A stretch of 64,000 nucleotides of DNA, from contig CM034131.1 of assembly GCA_019914995.1 (NCBI GenBank), positions 9,704,501 through 9,768,500 on the forward strand. Direction: 5' to 3'. Positions 1 through 11,509 of the stretch are shown in pieces. The notes below the pieces were generated by a model. That model was not told the origin of the DNA. It worked only from the letters and a program-made list of their open reading frames with translations, and made no database searches. Each line of letters begins with the position of its first letter. The stretch's first letter is position 1. Source of the stretch: Acanthochlamys bracteata (Eukaryota > Streptophyta > Magnoliopsida > Pandanales > Velloziaceae). Position numbers and translations under genes: made by a program.

Positions 1-489
1 TTTTTATTTTACATATTACAATAAACATTTTAAAATACAAAAAAATTTTACGGAGATTTTATTCTCACGGTGAGCATTTTCATTCAGTTAGTTGTTTATT
101 CTCACGGTGAGCATTTTAAATGAACAAAATAAGTGGTAATCGATTAAAAATTAGTATAATATAAAATTGACAACTGAATAAAAATTAACTATACAAATTA
201 ATTATTTGTTAATGTATTAATTTCGTAATGAATCAGGAGGATATAATGTAAGACGGGCAGTTCTCGTACTTGATATATCATTTTGAGAAATATTTAAAAA
301 GTCCACCTTGAAAATCATGGACCAAAATCTAAAATTGAAATCCTAATTTGAGAAAGCAGGCGTATATATACAGACAGCTTAAATCAGAGTTGGCCCAAAA
401 GGAAACTCGTAGATTCCCAAGATAGCCCAACCCAATTCTGACTAGAGCCCAATTGGTTCGGATCCATTCGGACTGGGATCTTTCGATCG
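1..489. other. AT-rich spacer, no gene seen
   Basis: No coding frame stands out. A short tract (about 60-115) repeats the phrase tattctcacggtgagcatttt twice, about 40 bases apart. From about 390 to 455 there are several GGCCCA/AGCCCA (site II type) motifs, which in plants often mark promoters of housekeeping and organelle-related genes. They may belong to a gene outside the window or may once have served LIP2p downstream. Confidence 0.5.
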
Positions 490-659
490 TAAATTTACAC
501 ATATAACATTAGAATCACCCTACAGATCAACAACTAAAATCACAAAATCATCAAACTCCAACAACCGATTGCAAAATATCCATCGTAGATTAACAGGAAT
601 TCAACACTACCACATGGATAAATGTCGCAGAACAGATAGAGAGAAAGGAGGAAGGTATC

Positions 660-926
660 AGTGATTGGGGGCACGGAGCTTGAGACCAGCACGCGCTCCA
701 ATTTCGCAAGCACAGCCTGATTTGGCACCGCCTTCCCGCTCTCCTACTCTTGCACAACCTGCGATTGTTCATTGTTCTGCTTCGTGAGCTCAGCCTGACT
801 CATCTTCTTCGCCAGCCAAGCCTTCTGAATCACCGCGCGGACTTCAGGAGCGACCCGATCCAACGAAGCAGGATCCGTGCTTTCATCAAGCTTGCGCGCG
901 TAAACCACCGGTGAGCGCGCGTAAAA
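660..926 (-). pseudogene. MBF1c-like transcriptional co-activator, truncated pseudogene
   Basis: The minus-strand translation matches the C-terminal two-thirds of plant multiprotein bridging factor 1 (MBF1c type). It includes ARKLDESTDPASLDRVAPEV, then the helix-turn-helix core KKMSQAEL, then KAVPNQAVLAKLERVL. The functional family is about 145 residues and bridges TBP to bZIP factors in heat and stress responses. Here the N-terminal part is missing, the Tyr codon after VVQE has become TAG, and the reading frame shifts just after ERVL, so no functional protein is expected. There is no intron. Near-identical sequences resembling gtaaatttacacat lie on both sides (about 489-508 and 920-942), which could be the target duplication of a 5'-truncated retrocopy, but I see no poly(A) tail. 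Homology is clear; the mode of origin is inference. Confidence 0.8.
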
Positions 927-1269
927 TTTACACATCTATAATTTAAACACGTCAGCATATATGATAAAATGGTCCAGGTAATCTCCACGTACATTGAACT
1001 TCGCATTTCTTAACAAAGTGGCTCCAGGTTCCGTCCTTCAAGTTGCGAACCGCAAATGAGAAATCCAAATTGTTTTCGCCCGTAAGGTGTTCGACGAAAT
1101 GCTTGCGTTAAGCTATGTGTCTCTGCTTGGAATTTTCTTGCTTCGATTTCGTCGATCATCAATACGGCTTCTTTGCTGCATTGACTCTATGAAGCAATTG
1201 CAATTCTTTGATCTCGCTGAAGGGGCTTGCTTCGTGTAGTTCGCTCGTGGCAATCCTCTCATTGGAGCA

Positions 1270-3166
1270 ATGATTCTTTCTGTCTCTCCTCTTGCATCTC
1301 CATATTCTTTTCTGCCAACACAGAGTCAGAAATTGGATTCATCGAGCTGCTGCCTTGGACCTTCGAGGGCTGATTTGATTTCTTACGGTGAGCTCGAGTT
1401 AAGTGATACTGCAGATAAGAAAGCGAGGAGAAGGTATAGCAATTGCTGTTAGGATTATCATAGCCATAATGCATATGAAGAATGTTTTGTTTTTCAGTAA
1501 ATGCTTCACTACAACCATTTTAAGAATGCTAACATTTTTGTTGTACGGGGAGGTGTGAATTATTTGATCTCCACAATGAGCTTGTCCCATATCAAGAGGC
1601 TTGGTCTTGGCAAAAGTCTATCATAAAAAGTAGACTAGCTTTGATGCAAAAGGACGAGGATCACTCGGATATGTTGCTTGTTCTTCAACATCCTCCTGTA
1701 TATACATTGGGCACTGCTAGTTCAGAGAAAAACTTAAAATTTGACATAGAACAGTCTCCTCATAATATTTACAGGACGGAACGGGGAGGTGAAGTAACAT
1801 ATCACGGTCCTGGTCAGGTAACACTTGAGCTTTAGACATACCATTCTTGATTTTTAATGTTTGATTTAGAAATTAGATTCTGGAGTAAACGATAAAGGTT
1901 CCAAGGTTTTGGTAATTTTGATTTGTTTCCCTCTAATCAAGCAATTCATTACTGTTGTCTCCACAAACCAGAGAGAGAAAAAAATAATTGTTTCTTGAAG
2001 ATGCTATGCTCTGGCCCAACTCATCAAGCTAAGAGTTTGAACACAGTTGATGAAATAGGAACTAAATGCTAAAATTTTAGATGGAATTGTGGAATACATC
2101 TACTGTATTTCAGTTGTTCAAGTGCATTTCTACTTCAAAGTTAGTTGGTCTTAGAGACAGAGGTTAGAGGTAGATAATTTTGTATCTATAATGCAATAAG
2201 ACTTGCACAAGAATATTTCCAAGGGCAAGATAAATGAGTTGGCAGCTTCTTTTTTAAGGCAAATTGAGTATTCTTGGTATTCTTTGAGTGAGATGTAATT
2301 GTTTCTTTGCATCCATGCAAAGAAATATATATAGGCTTATCTTTTGATTACTTTTATTTCTTATAGAGAAGCGTGCAACATCTATGCAATTGATCACCTA
2401 GCTGGGGATTACGTTATGGTGGTCCTCTCCTACTACTTGCTGGACATTATCTAGTTTATGATGCTATTCTAATTTTACCTTACTGATTTTTTTTGTCAGC
2501 TTGTTTTGTATCCTATCCTGAATCTTCGATATCACAAAATGGATTTACATTGGTACCTTAGGTCACTTGAAGAAGTGGCAATTCGTGCCTTATCTTCTGC
2601 CTTTTCGATCCATGCATCAAGACTAGAAAATCTAACTGGAGTCTGGATAGGTATGGCTCTATGACTCGTTTCAAATAAATTATGCCCATATGATTCTTCA
2701 CATGTGCTTTCTTAGTCATATTTTTCTAGATGAAATGATATGAAGATTGTAAAATTGGTTATATTTTTTGCCTATGACATTATATGAAGATTGTAAAATT
2801 GGTTCCATTCAGGATATTGTCGTGGACCATACTGGGTTGATTTGACATATATATGACCATATGTTTACAGGAAACCAGAAGTTAGCGGCAATTGGTGTAC
2901 GCATTTCTCGTTGGATAACTTATCATGGACTAGCCCTGAATGTTACAACTGACTTAGCTCCTTTCCAGCAAATTATTCCCTGTGGTATTCGGGACCGCGA
3001 AGTTGGGAGTGTTAGGAAGCTGTTAAGACAATCATCCAGTGGAAATGCAATTGAAGATGAAACCTTGATCAATACAGTTCATGATTCTCTAATGAGGGAG
3101 TTCTCTGAAGTTTTCCAACTCTCTCTCAATCACAAACTTTGGGACTGTTTGCATCATCACAGCTAG
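1270..3166 (+). CDS. LIP2P: Octanoyltransferase LIP2p, chloroplastic
   Basis: Transfers octanoate from acyl carrier protein to lipoyl domains such as plastidial pyruvate dehydrogenase E2, the first step of lipoate assembly in plastids. Four exons fit consensus splice sites and keep phase: 1270-1433, 1553-1817, 2500-2650 and 2871-3166, giving about 291 residues. The first ~40 residues are rich in Ser and Leu, as expected of a transit peptide. Family motifs follow in order: [25 protein letters not shown] (substrate site), LTGVWIG, then [17 protein letters not shown] with the conserved Lys, and IIPCGIRDR with the catalytic Cys. The start at 1270 is the first ATG in frame with exon 1; exon 1 joins exon 2 to give [12 protein letters not shown], matching the family. 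Plastid rather than mitochondrial identity rests on resemblance to the plant LIP2p group. Confidence 0.9.
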
Positions 3167-3743
3167 ATTTTGGAGTGTCTCAAAAACATTGGCTGCTAAT
3201 GCAGTGTCATATGAAGAGTGATGATTATTTTTAATCAGATTGTGAAACAACTTTTATCTGTGCTTAATGAAGGCTTAATACAGATAATATCTTAATCATA
3301 CATTGTTTACTGACCTGGTTTAAGATCCTGCAAAATATTAATGTTGACATTTCCTGAAAACTTGGCTAAGTGCATGCATCCACTGTGTTATGAGTGCATA
3401 TACGTAATGTCGTAAAATACATTATACTTTTGGTATCACTGGGTATTGCATGCTCATATCTTGATATGTTTATTGAAAACAGATCTGATGTTTTGCTGAG
3501 CTCTTTGAGAGCTTTTTCCATTCAAAATGCCTTTCTGTAATGGCAATGCTACCATACTTCAATGATAAACTTGGTACTATTATGGCTCTGTTGGAAGCTT
3601 TTACTGATTTTTTTGGCAAAGTACTGCTACTATTGATAAAATTAAGTGCTTTGCTGGACAAGTTTTTCATCACAATATATTTTTCTGTTACATGCAATTG
3701 TTCCAAATAGCAGTGCAGTGCCCACAACCTTCTTCTTTGGCAG

Positions 3744-4255
3744 GCTCTTTCAAATGGAAAGCCTACTGTTGTCGAATTTTATGCAGATTGGTGCAAAGTT
3801 TGTGGAGAAATACTTCCAAATATGTACAAAGTCAAGCAGCAGTACAAGTAATGTGTCGACTTATCTATTTTACTATTAATAAATTAAAAGTAAAACCGAG
3901 GTGCTTTTTGTCGAAGTTTCCATCTACAGCTCTTAAAGTTTGTTTTTTCTGTAAGGATACTGATGTTCATTGCTTCTTTTGCAGGGATCCTGTAAACTTT
4001 GTCATGCTGGATGTAGACAACACTAATTAGTGGGAGCAGGAGCTGATGAGTTTGGTGTGGAGGGAATTCCTCATTTTGCATTCTTGGACAAAGATGGAAA
4101 TGAAGAGGGCAATATTGTAGGAAGATCCCAAAGCAGTATATACTCGAAGACGTTACTGCTTGGCAAATGGTGAATCTTCAATACCATATGCCAGTGTAGT
4201 TTTGCATTACTCTAGTGCTGAATCAAGAAAAGTGCATCAGGTTACAGATCTGTGA
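3744..4255 (+). pseudogene. HCF164 thioredoxin-like protein, broken 3' fragment
   Basis: HCF164 is a thylakoid thioredoxin-like protein needed for cytochrome b6f assembly. Here only its thioredoxin part is recognisable. The first piece (3744-3847) starts right after an AG acceptor and reads [18 protein letters not shown], keeping the WCxxC redox site. An intron of about 137 bases follows (3848-3984). The second piece starts DPVNFVMLDVDNTN and then meets TAG. Beyond it the match continues in other frames (GVEGIPHFAFLDKDGNEEGN, then SIPYASVVLHYSSAESRKV), so at least one stop and two or more frameshifts are present. The upstream exons with transit peptide and membrane anchor are absent. Keeping an intron points to a DNA-level duplication rather than a retrocopy. 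Confidence 0.85.
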
Positions 4256-5780
4256 AGTCAGGGTTAGAGCTTCTTCTAGTATACATGCTTAGTAATTAGC
4301 ATACCCCTGAAACATACGTGAGCTTTTGCATTCATATGTATGCAGTTGTGAGTGAGTTCAGCAATTAGACTTTCAGTAAGACTGATCTAATCCGATTATA
4401 GTTCCAATACTGTTCCTTGACTTGGGTTGCAGTTCTCTTCATATCATTAGCCAACCTGCCTTATCTGAATTTGCCTTCTCTGGTTTCTCCTCAGATTATT
4501 GAAGTCACCAAAGCAACAGGAAAGAAAATTATTCAGCCACTGGTGAGAAAGAAAAGGTACCAGTTCATCGCTTTAGGTTCTGACAGTTATGCACAATTCT
4601 AACTGTTATGGAGCGGTATTGAAATGTCCCTATTATTTGTCATGGTTTATGAAGTTCGGATACTGTTTGGGTTACCGATAACACAAAATCTCCTCAGTAT
4701 CTGTTCTTTATGGATTGTCCCTGCCATCATAAGTAAACCGACTTTATAATTATTAAATCAGATGTTCTAGTTGAAGATTGATTTACTACTCAAGTGCTTG
4801 CACTGGAGATTTGATCTGCTTAGTTTATCATGCACAACATTTGTTCTTGCTATGACTACGCCTATACAGGCTTGATCAGTTCCTTATAAACATATGTGAT
4901 AGTTATATATCATGCATAACATTTCTCGTGGATATCCTTAACTGCAGAAAGTATATGTACAGGTCTTCAATCAGCATCAGCTACTACTGCCTGATATCCC
5001 TTTCATGGTATGTCTCTGCATCTATATCGCTATCTATATCAGGCGTTACTGAACATGAAACAGTGAGATAATGTTAACGGATGACTGATATATGATTGTA
5101 ACAAAACTATCCTGCTTCTCAGACTACTGAAGTGACTAGGCATTGTTTTTGTTTCTCTCATTACATTCAACATGATCTTGACCTAAGTTTTCTCTTCTCA
5201 AAACTTTCATTACATTAAGAGCGTGTTTACTTTAATAAGGTGAGTTTAAAAATAATATTTAAAATTAAAAGACTTAATGAAATTAAATTTTTATATTTAT
5301 TTGTATTAAAAGTGAATTTTAAAATTTAAAAATATATTTTTTATAGGAATAATTTATTTTAATTATTTTAATTTAATTTATATTAAAAATAAGTTTGAAA
5401 AAAAGTGTGTTTGGTGGGTTAGTAGACAAGTCTTAAATTAGATTGAGTGTGCACTTGTTACACATTGATGTTATTAATATAATAAGACTGAACAACGCAT
5501 AAGGCAACAACTACTCAAAAACAATGAAAAATCCTATGCACATTTTGAACAATTATAAATTACTTCTTAATAACGTTGTTAATTTTTCATTTACAACTAA
5601 TTAGACAAATAAACAACATAACAACCCACTAATAAATTTTTTTCGTTTTGAAGTCCACATTTCACGTGCAAATTGGACAACCCACCAACAATTACAGCGA
5701 AAACAAATTAAAAATAATTGGTACGTACTCTCAATTACCTTCGGCGACGACGGCCGACGGCGAACATTTTCCGACGGAGC
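4256..5780. other. Spacer between HCF164 remnant and AOS
   Basis: Mostly non-coding. A short open stretch on + (about 4490-4560, containing EVTKATGKKIIQPLV) is followed by another possible exon near 4948, but I do not recognise a protein. An AT-rich element of about 200 bases sits at 5219-5420 (see repeats). The rest holds the 3' flank of the minus-strand AOS gene. Confidence 0.4.
5219..5440. repeat. AT-rich MITE-like element, GTGTTTACTTT family
   Basis: Starts gcgtgtttactttaataag and ends near tttggtgggttagtagacaag, with a very AT-rich interior of alternating T and A runs. The same start and end phrases recur at 20380-20620, and the interior resembles 28126-28312 (inverted) and 28690-28880. 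Short size, no coding capacity and repeated occurrence suggest a non-autonomous DNA transposon family; terminal repeats are weak and I could not fix a target duplication. Confidence 0.5.
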
Positions 5781-7346
5781 TCAAAAGGTAGCTCTTTTAA
5801 GTGATGTAATCTGAACAGAACTCCCCAGCGCCGACGTGCCTACTTGTATATCGAAAGAATCGTATCTCAAAAACAATTCAACAAGCAACAACTTTGCAAC
5901 AAGCACTACAAAATCCTTCCCTGCGCACTGCTTGTTCTCCGGCGTCGGTCCTTCTGTCTCCGGCCCGTTACTCCACACAACATGCTTCAACAGCGACCTA
6001 CCTTTATCTCCGACAAACCTATCAGCGACAAACTCTTCGGATTTGTCAAACACTCTTGGATCTTTCGTCGCAAATGGTTGGTAACCGAACAACATCTCTC
6101 CGGCCTTAACCTGAAATGCAGCGTCATGGCTTTCTACTAAGAAGTCTCGCTTCGCTTTCCCGTACTGAAGCGGCACCGGTGGTTCTATTCGCAATGCTTC
6201 GTAGACTACAGAATGAAGCAGCGGCATGGATTCAGTAGCACGGAACAAGTTTTCTTCCTTCCTTGCTGCAGCACGAACTTCTTCGGCTAACTTGCCGTGA
6301 AGTCTCGCACCTGCACGACCGACCCATTTCATAATTCCCGGAAAGAGAATCTTCATCCCACCAAAAGAGTTGAAGCAGATTGCAAACAGCACGTTGTGCA
6401 GAGCTTCTTCTCGTGAGATCCCGAACCGTTCTGCTTCGTCCATTATAGAACCGGAAGCTCCGCGAAAGAAGTCGGCCAGACGGTTGTAGTCTTTCTTCAC
6501 CAACGCCGGCGGAAGCCGGACGGAATGAAGCGTCGCTTCTTCAATGAAACTAGGAAGACCTAGAGTTAACAAAGGACCTAGCTGAAACAGAACCCATTTC
6601 AAGATTAACGCCGGCCCGTCTTTACCTAACGGCGTATCGGCGGGATCTTTCGCGAGCAACGCACGAGTTAAAAACGTGAAGCTCACATCGTCGTTTAGCT
6701 TCCCGAAATCCGCCTTGCCTTCTTTGGCAATCTCCTTCTCCAGCTCGTCAAAGAGAATTCCGAACGTTCGCCTAAACTCCGGCACTATAGCACCACGGCG
6801 AGAAGAGATCAGGTAGAACAACAACCGCTTCAGTGGAGCGTGGTTGGGTTCTGAGGGATCCAAGTAAGACAAGACACGATACCCGCCGGTGAGTTCAACG
6901 GAAGGCATGAAAGTGCCGGTGAAAAGATCACGTTTTTCGACTAGAGACGTATCGAAAAGAACAGGGAAAGAGACGGCATCGAGTAACGCGATAACGCGAG
7001 AGTCGGGCGAGATGAACGGTCCCGGAGGAACGTTGACTCTAAATACAGTTGAATTGTATTGACGCATCTTTGACTTAAAGAACTCATCACGGCCTTGTGT
7101 GTAGAAGTAAGCTTTGCGATCACGGATCGGACCGATCAACGGAAGACCGTAATCGCCTGGGATTTTACGGATTGGAAGCTTTGTTGATGATGAAGCCGAC
7201 GGTGTTGCTGCTGCAGCAGCAGCGTTGGTATTGGGTTGGTCCGATGTAGAAGCACTGACTATGACTACGAACTGGTCTGTTTTCCGGGCGGCGATCTTTC
7301 GTGTAGTTTGAGAACAGTAATAGTTGCACAATGAAGAAGTAGCCAT
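5781..7346 (-). CDS. AOS: Allene oxide synthase, chloroplastic (CYP74A)
   Basis: Dehydrates 13-hydroperoxy-octadecatrienoic acid to an unstable allene oxide, the committed step of jasmonate synthesis in chloroplasts. The 521-residue frame is uninterrupted and intronless, as is usual for CYP74A. Residues 1-55 are Ser/Ala-rich with an Ala run, fitting a transit peptide. The core begins LPIRKIPGDYGLPLIGPI and continues FPVLFDTSLVEKRDLFTGT. The I-helix region reads FAICFNSFGG, without the oxygen-binding Thr of monooxygenases, as expected for CYP74. The K-helix ExxR is EALR. The heme loop is NKQCAGKDFVV with ligand Cys about residue 474, and the extended loop before it (SNGPETEGPTPENKQCAG) is the CYP74 hallmark. 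Hydroperoxide lyase (CYP74B) is the main alternative, but the whole-length match is better to AOS. Confidence 0.95.
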   Translation of the reverse strand: MATSSLCNYYCSQTTRKIAARKTDQFVVIVSASTSDQPNTNAAAAAATPSASSSTKLPIRKIPGDYGLPLIGPIRDRKAYFYTQGRDEFFKSKMRQYNSTVFRVNVPPGPFISPDSRVIALLDAVSFPVLFDTSLVEKRDLFTGTFMPSVELTGGYRVLSYLDPSEPNHAPLKRLLFYLISSRRGAIVPEFRRTFGILFDELEKEIAKEGKADFGKLNDDVSFTFLTRALLAKDPADTPLGKDGPALILKWVLFQLGPLLTLGLPSFIEEATLHSVRLPPALVKKDYNRLADFFRGASGSIMDEAERFGISREEALHNVLFAICFNSFGGMKILFPGIMKWVGRAGARLHGKLAEEVRAAARKEENLFRATESMPLLHSVVYEALRIEPPVPLQYGKAKRDFLVESHDAAFQVKAGEMLFGYQPFATKDPRVFDKSEEFVADRFVGDKGRSLLKHVVWSNGPETEGPTPENKQCAGKDFVVLVAKLLLVELFLRYDSFDIQVGTSALGSSVQITSLKRATF

Positions 7347-7402
7347 CTTCTGTTGTTGTTTCCGTTTGCGGTGATCTGGCGGGTGAACCGATTGAAGAAG
7401 TT

Positions 7403-7412
7403 CGGTATATAG
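7403..7412 (-). promoter_or_regulatory. Probable TATA box of AOS
   Basis: On the minus strand the sequence reads catctatataccg about 60 bases upstream of the AOS start codon, the only TATA-like match close to the gene. It would imply a short 5' leader of roughly 30 bases. Confidence 0.5.
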
Positions 7413-7439
7413 ATGAAGAATAGAGAAAAGCCGGTTTAT

Positions 7440-8972
7440 TTTGGGTACGTGGAAACAGTCGGTGAGTGAGAAAACGTGATGAAAATTGTAACGTACGGTC
7501 TTTTCCTACAAGTTGGTCAGTAGACTAGTCACAGCGCATTACAACAACAGATTCTCAGCTTGCAGACAAAATACATTAGAGCAAACTATTTCTCTCTGCA
7601 TTTGCATACACAGAATTGCATTGAATCAGACCGGCAGGTTCGTACGGTGATAGCTTTAGTCTGGAACGAAGACATTAGACTTTGATTCCAATCAGTGTGC
7701 ATCACAATTCTGGATCTAGCATTTGATGATATCCATTAGTTTCTACAGAAGTCATTAAAGACCATGGTAGCAATTTTTTAACACGAACGTGGGAATTTGA
7801 CCTGGCATCCAATGTTTCCCTCTCGCGAGAAGATGCAGATCCGGTAAAACTTGTCAGAACATATCATTGAATGGTTACCTCATAAACACAAACATGAAAA
7901 AGTCCAGTTCATAGCATGGCATTGCCTGTTCTGGATACTATCATAACGACGACCGCAGATTCCAGCCGTGATACTCTAAAAGATGCTAGACAGAAGAAGC
8001 GTCGCTTCATAAGTAACAAAAGAAAAGCAGAATTTAGTAACAGCCATATAGGAGCAGGATAGCGTCACCTTTTAATGAGCACCCAAGTAGATGAAGGAAC
8101 AATCTTTTCCCCTATTCTCTCTGAAAGGGCAAGCAAACAGAGCAAATGATGGGGACAGCCAACACATCCCATTTGCAACAAAAGACTAGTAGTCAAACTA
8201 AAGGTCTTTCTATAACATCAACCCACTTGGTGTCACCATTCTCAAGTTGTACTGAGTACAATTGATTATTTGAAATAGCATGTATAGATGAGGATGCTAG
8301 TGCTCACAGCATGAAAAAAGTACATCACTTTTTCCAGACTTCAGGGTGATATGGATGTCACAAGCTTCAAACATTTTATATAAGAGCAACTGGCTAGACC
8401 GTTAAGAGCGTAGTTGATGTTTTTTGAAGTAATCTATTTCTATTCACCAACAGCTTCAAGAAATTTTAGAGCATGCCATAAATTGGCCATTATCAGTTAA
8501 GCACAACGGACTATTAACAAAAAAACTGAACATACAACATTACTTGTGAGATTTCTAGTAGCAAAAGCCATTAATTGATGTTTTTTTTCTTAAGCAAATG
8601 CTTATATCTAGAAGAAAGAGAGCATTTATTTGATGTCCATCAAAAGAATATACAAGAAATTTTCTTTAGTAATTCTGATGACTCATGCAGAAAATGAGAT
8701 ACATGGCAATTAAGTTTAAAAGGGAGTGGCATATAGCAAAAATAATAATCAACACAACTCACTTTCAGGATCATCAGCAATGAATTGCCTGCTTAAACTC
8801 TGCCTTCAATATTGATGATGACTATTTCTTTCAAATGTATATAAAACAAACTTGTCCCATTTTTACCTCTACCGATGTTCAAGCTCTTACGCAACAAATA
8901 TAAAATTATCTTACTGCAAATGGAGCTTTTAGAACAGACCATTTAATGGGAACAGCATCAACCCAGTTGCCC
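7440..8972. other. Spacer between AOS and PAC2
   Basis: Lies between the 5' side of AOS and the 3' end of the next minus-strand gene. I see no convincing coding frame. The right end is probably the PAC2 3' UTR. Confidence 0.4.
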
Positions 8973-11089
8973 ACTAGAAAAGGGAAACATCCGGAGGAGG
9001 CCCATAAACTGATTTCCATGAAAGTGGAATGATCCATCCCCCATCTGCTCCACCTACATAAACACAAAAAAAAAGCCTTCTTTCTAAAACTGTTCATGAA
9101 TGAAAAAAGGAACAGCTATACATAAGATCTAAAACATTCATTACTTCTACAATTGCACCACACAGTTGAACCACAGTGAACGGACAAATTATGAGAAGCA
9201 TATTAGCAGGTCCAAGATCAACTTTTGATGAAAATCATAAAATAAAGAAGATGACATATCAACATATGTCAAATGAAACTAGTATTGATACTTATGAAAG
9301 ACCGAGATATGAAAAAGGACAATAAATATCATGAGCAGAAAACTACCTTGAAATTTATCTGGGCTTAACCCGAGAAGATTGCAAGCTGCTTCAGCCAGCT
9401 GAAATGAATCTGCGAAGTTATCTCCTTCTGCACAGAACTTTAGCAAACAAGTAACCTTCAAGCCCTTGGCCTGTAAAAGCAAATACCACTGTTATGAGCA
9501 ATACATAAAAACACAGAAATACGGACATCCAAAAAGCCAATCACTACCTTGAAACAAGAAAATAATGCAGCAAAAGGAAGGCCTGAATAATAATCTTCAT
9601 CAATTAGATCATCTTCAGATATAAGCATGTCTTCCTGGAGAGGATTTCCTTTAGCTAGTTCAGCAAGAAGCTTCCATCGCCTTTGACCTGGAGTATATTC
9701 CTCAAGTCTCTTCCACCCAAATTGGTTACAGACACTATCCATTCCATCCTCACAAGCACTTGAGATATAGTGAATCTGCATGTCACTGAAATTGCAACAT
9801 AATTGTTAGTAAAGACAGTTGCAACAAATTACCAAATAGACACTGCTGAGAGAGAAGAGCACCTAGATGCATCTATCTGCTTCCTTCTACCAGAATCCAA
9901 GCTAGATAAGATAATCACATGTTGCTTTGCACTAGCTAATACAAAGTCGGCTAAATGTTTTGCAAACTCCACCATCATTCCCTGTAAAGTAAAGGATAGA
10001 TTTCTTTAATACAATGGGTTATAAGTTTTTCCATGCATGTAAGGAAGTCCAGGCATTTCTGTGCCAAATGCTTTCCTGAAAAAAGAATCTGCAAATGTTT
10101 AAAAAGTATAAGTATGACGAGTACTGACAATGCCAAATTCCTCCACAGCCAACGCTACTTCAAGAATGCGTAGCACCTACTTGAATATAATTTCCATTAT
10201 GGATGCTTAAAGCTGCTTAACAGAGATTTCACTTCTCACCTTAACCACTGGGGACCTTTGCTGGATGAGACTTAATGCATGAGGTAGAGATTCATAATCT
10301 GTTAGGAAAAAGAACAACAAAACAAGAGAATTTCAAATCCTGCAGAAAATAAAGGCTTTAAAAAACATGCATAGGAAAAAGTAAACAGGCTTTACATCAT
10401 CTAAATTTCCTTTACTATTATCAGGCAAGAAGCTGAAATACATGCTTCTGAACAGTTGTTGAGCAAATTAAACTTTTTTGTAATTAATTCGATAAGAAAA
10501 GGATTGCCCTCTTTGTTACCATTAATTGAATATGCAACTGCAATGCAGTATTGTTAATAGCACATGTTACAAGCCAAATCTCCATTTGGTTGCATTGACT
10601 TTTCTCCTAATACAAGTCCATATGAATAGGCTAAGGTTACTGCTACCGTATGAGATAATTATAGCTAATTATAGCACACCATAAAAATTCGATATAACAA
10701 GAGGAAACAAAGAGCAGAAGGGAAGCATACCTTCTAGTGGGAGGGCGAGATCGCCTGGTGAATCAGGTCCATACGGATCGTTTCCAACACAAGGAAGAAC
10801 ATTGGGCTCGTCCAAGTAACCAACTCTGGAAGCTCCGGTGGTTGCTATCAGCAGGTCCACTGCCAGTTGTCCTACATTTCCGATCGACAACGCCGGCTAC
10901 TCAACTCAATTCAATCAATCAATAAGAAAAGCACCATTGAAATCCAAAATTCCCAAAAAAACTAAAGAGAGTGAAATAGATAGAGAGAGGAGTGAAAAAT
11001 TTTCAGACCAGGATGAGAGTGGAGCAATCAGAGCTTAGAGATTTGCCATGTTGCTCAGGAATGAACTCCATAAAAGTAGAAAGAGACAT
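8973..11089 (-). CDS. PAC2: Proteasome assembly chaperone 2 (PAC2/PSMG2 family)
   Basis: PAC2 pairs with PAC1 to scaffold the 20S proteasome alpha ring in the cytosol and nucleus. Seven exons fit on the minus strand with consistent phases: 11009-11089, 10731-10896, 10240-10299, 9863-9981, 9548-9785, 9347-9470 and 8973-9053. The product starts MSLSTFMEFIPEQHGKSL (a second Met at 11071 is an equally possible start). It continues PALSIGNVGQLAVDLLIAT and GYLDEPNVLPCVGNDPYG, then GMMVEFAKHLADFVLASAK, YYSGLPFAALFSCFK, GLKVTCLLKFCAEGDN and the C-terminal WKSVYGPPPDVSLF. These match the plant family along its whole length, including the conserved IGNVGQLA and YGPPPD ends. Three TGGGCT/AGCCCA elements lie 140-260 bases upstream of the start. 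Confidence 0.9.
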
Positions 11090-11226
11090 TGCTCGAGAGG
11101 TTCCTGATGCTTGATTGATTATTTATTTTTAGACGCGGCGGGAGTGACTTGCCGGTGAAGTCGAGCGACCTTGAAATAGAAGAAGAAGACGGTATTCCGT
11201 TAATTTCTGAATTTAGTTTTTGATAT

Positions 11227-11350
11227 TGGGCTTGATGAAAAAGTCAAAAGCGTTTACCGGGTCGATAAACGCGGGTTCGGGTACTCTTTAATGCATCCGC
11301 TATTTAGTCCCTGTTGGACCTTAGTCGGCATATTGGGCTTACGTAGCCCA
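11227..11350. promoter_or_regulatory. Site II (TGGGCY) cluster upstream of PAC2
   Basis: TGGGCT occurs at 11227 and 11334 and its reverse complement AGCCCA at 11345. Such elements bind TCP factors in plants and are common in promoters of housekeeping genes such as proteasome components. Confidence 0.5.
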
Positions 11351-11509
11351 ATTATAAGCCTGATCTCTTGTTCTGGATTTAATTTTTCACCTCCCAATTT
11401 CCAAACTCACCGCATTTGAAGTGGAGCCCATGGGGACAAGGGGTGTTTTCGTCAATCTGTACTCAGTAGTGCTATTTGTCTTCGTTGTTAAGCAAAGAAT
11501 CTTAATCAG

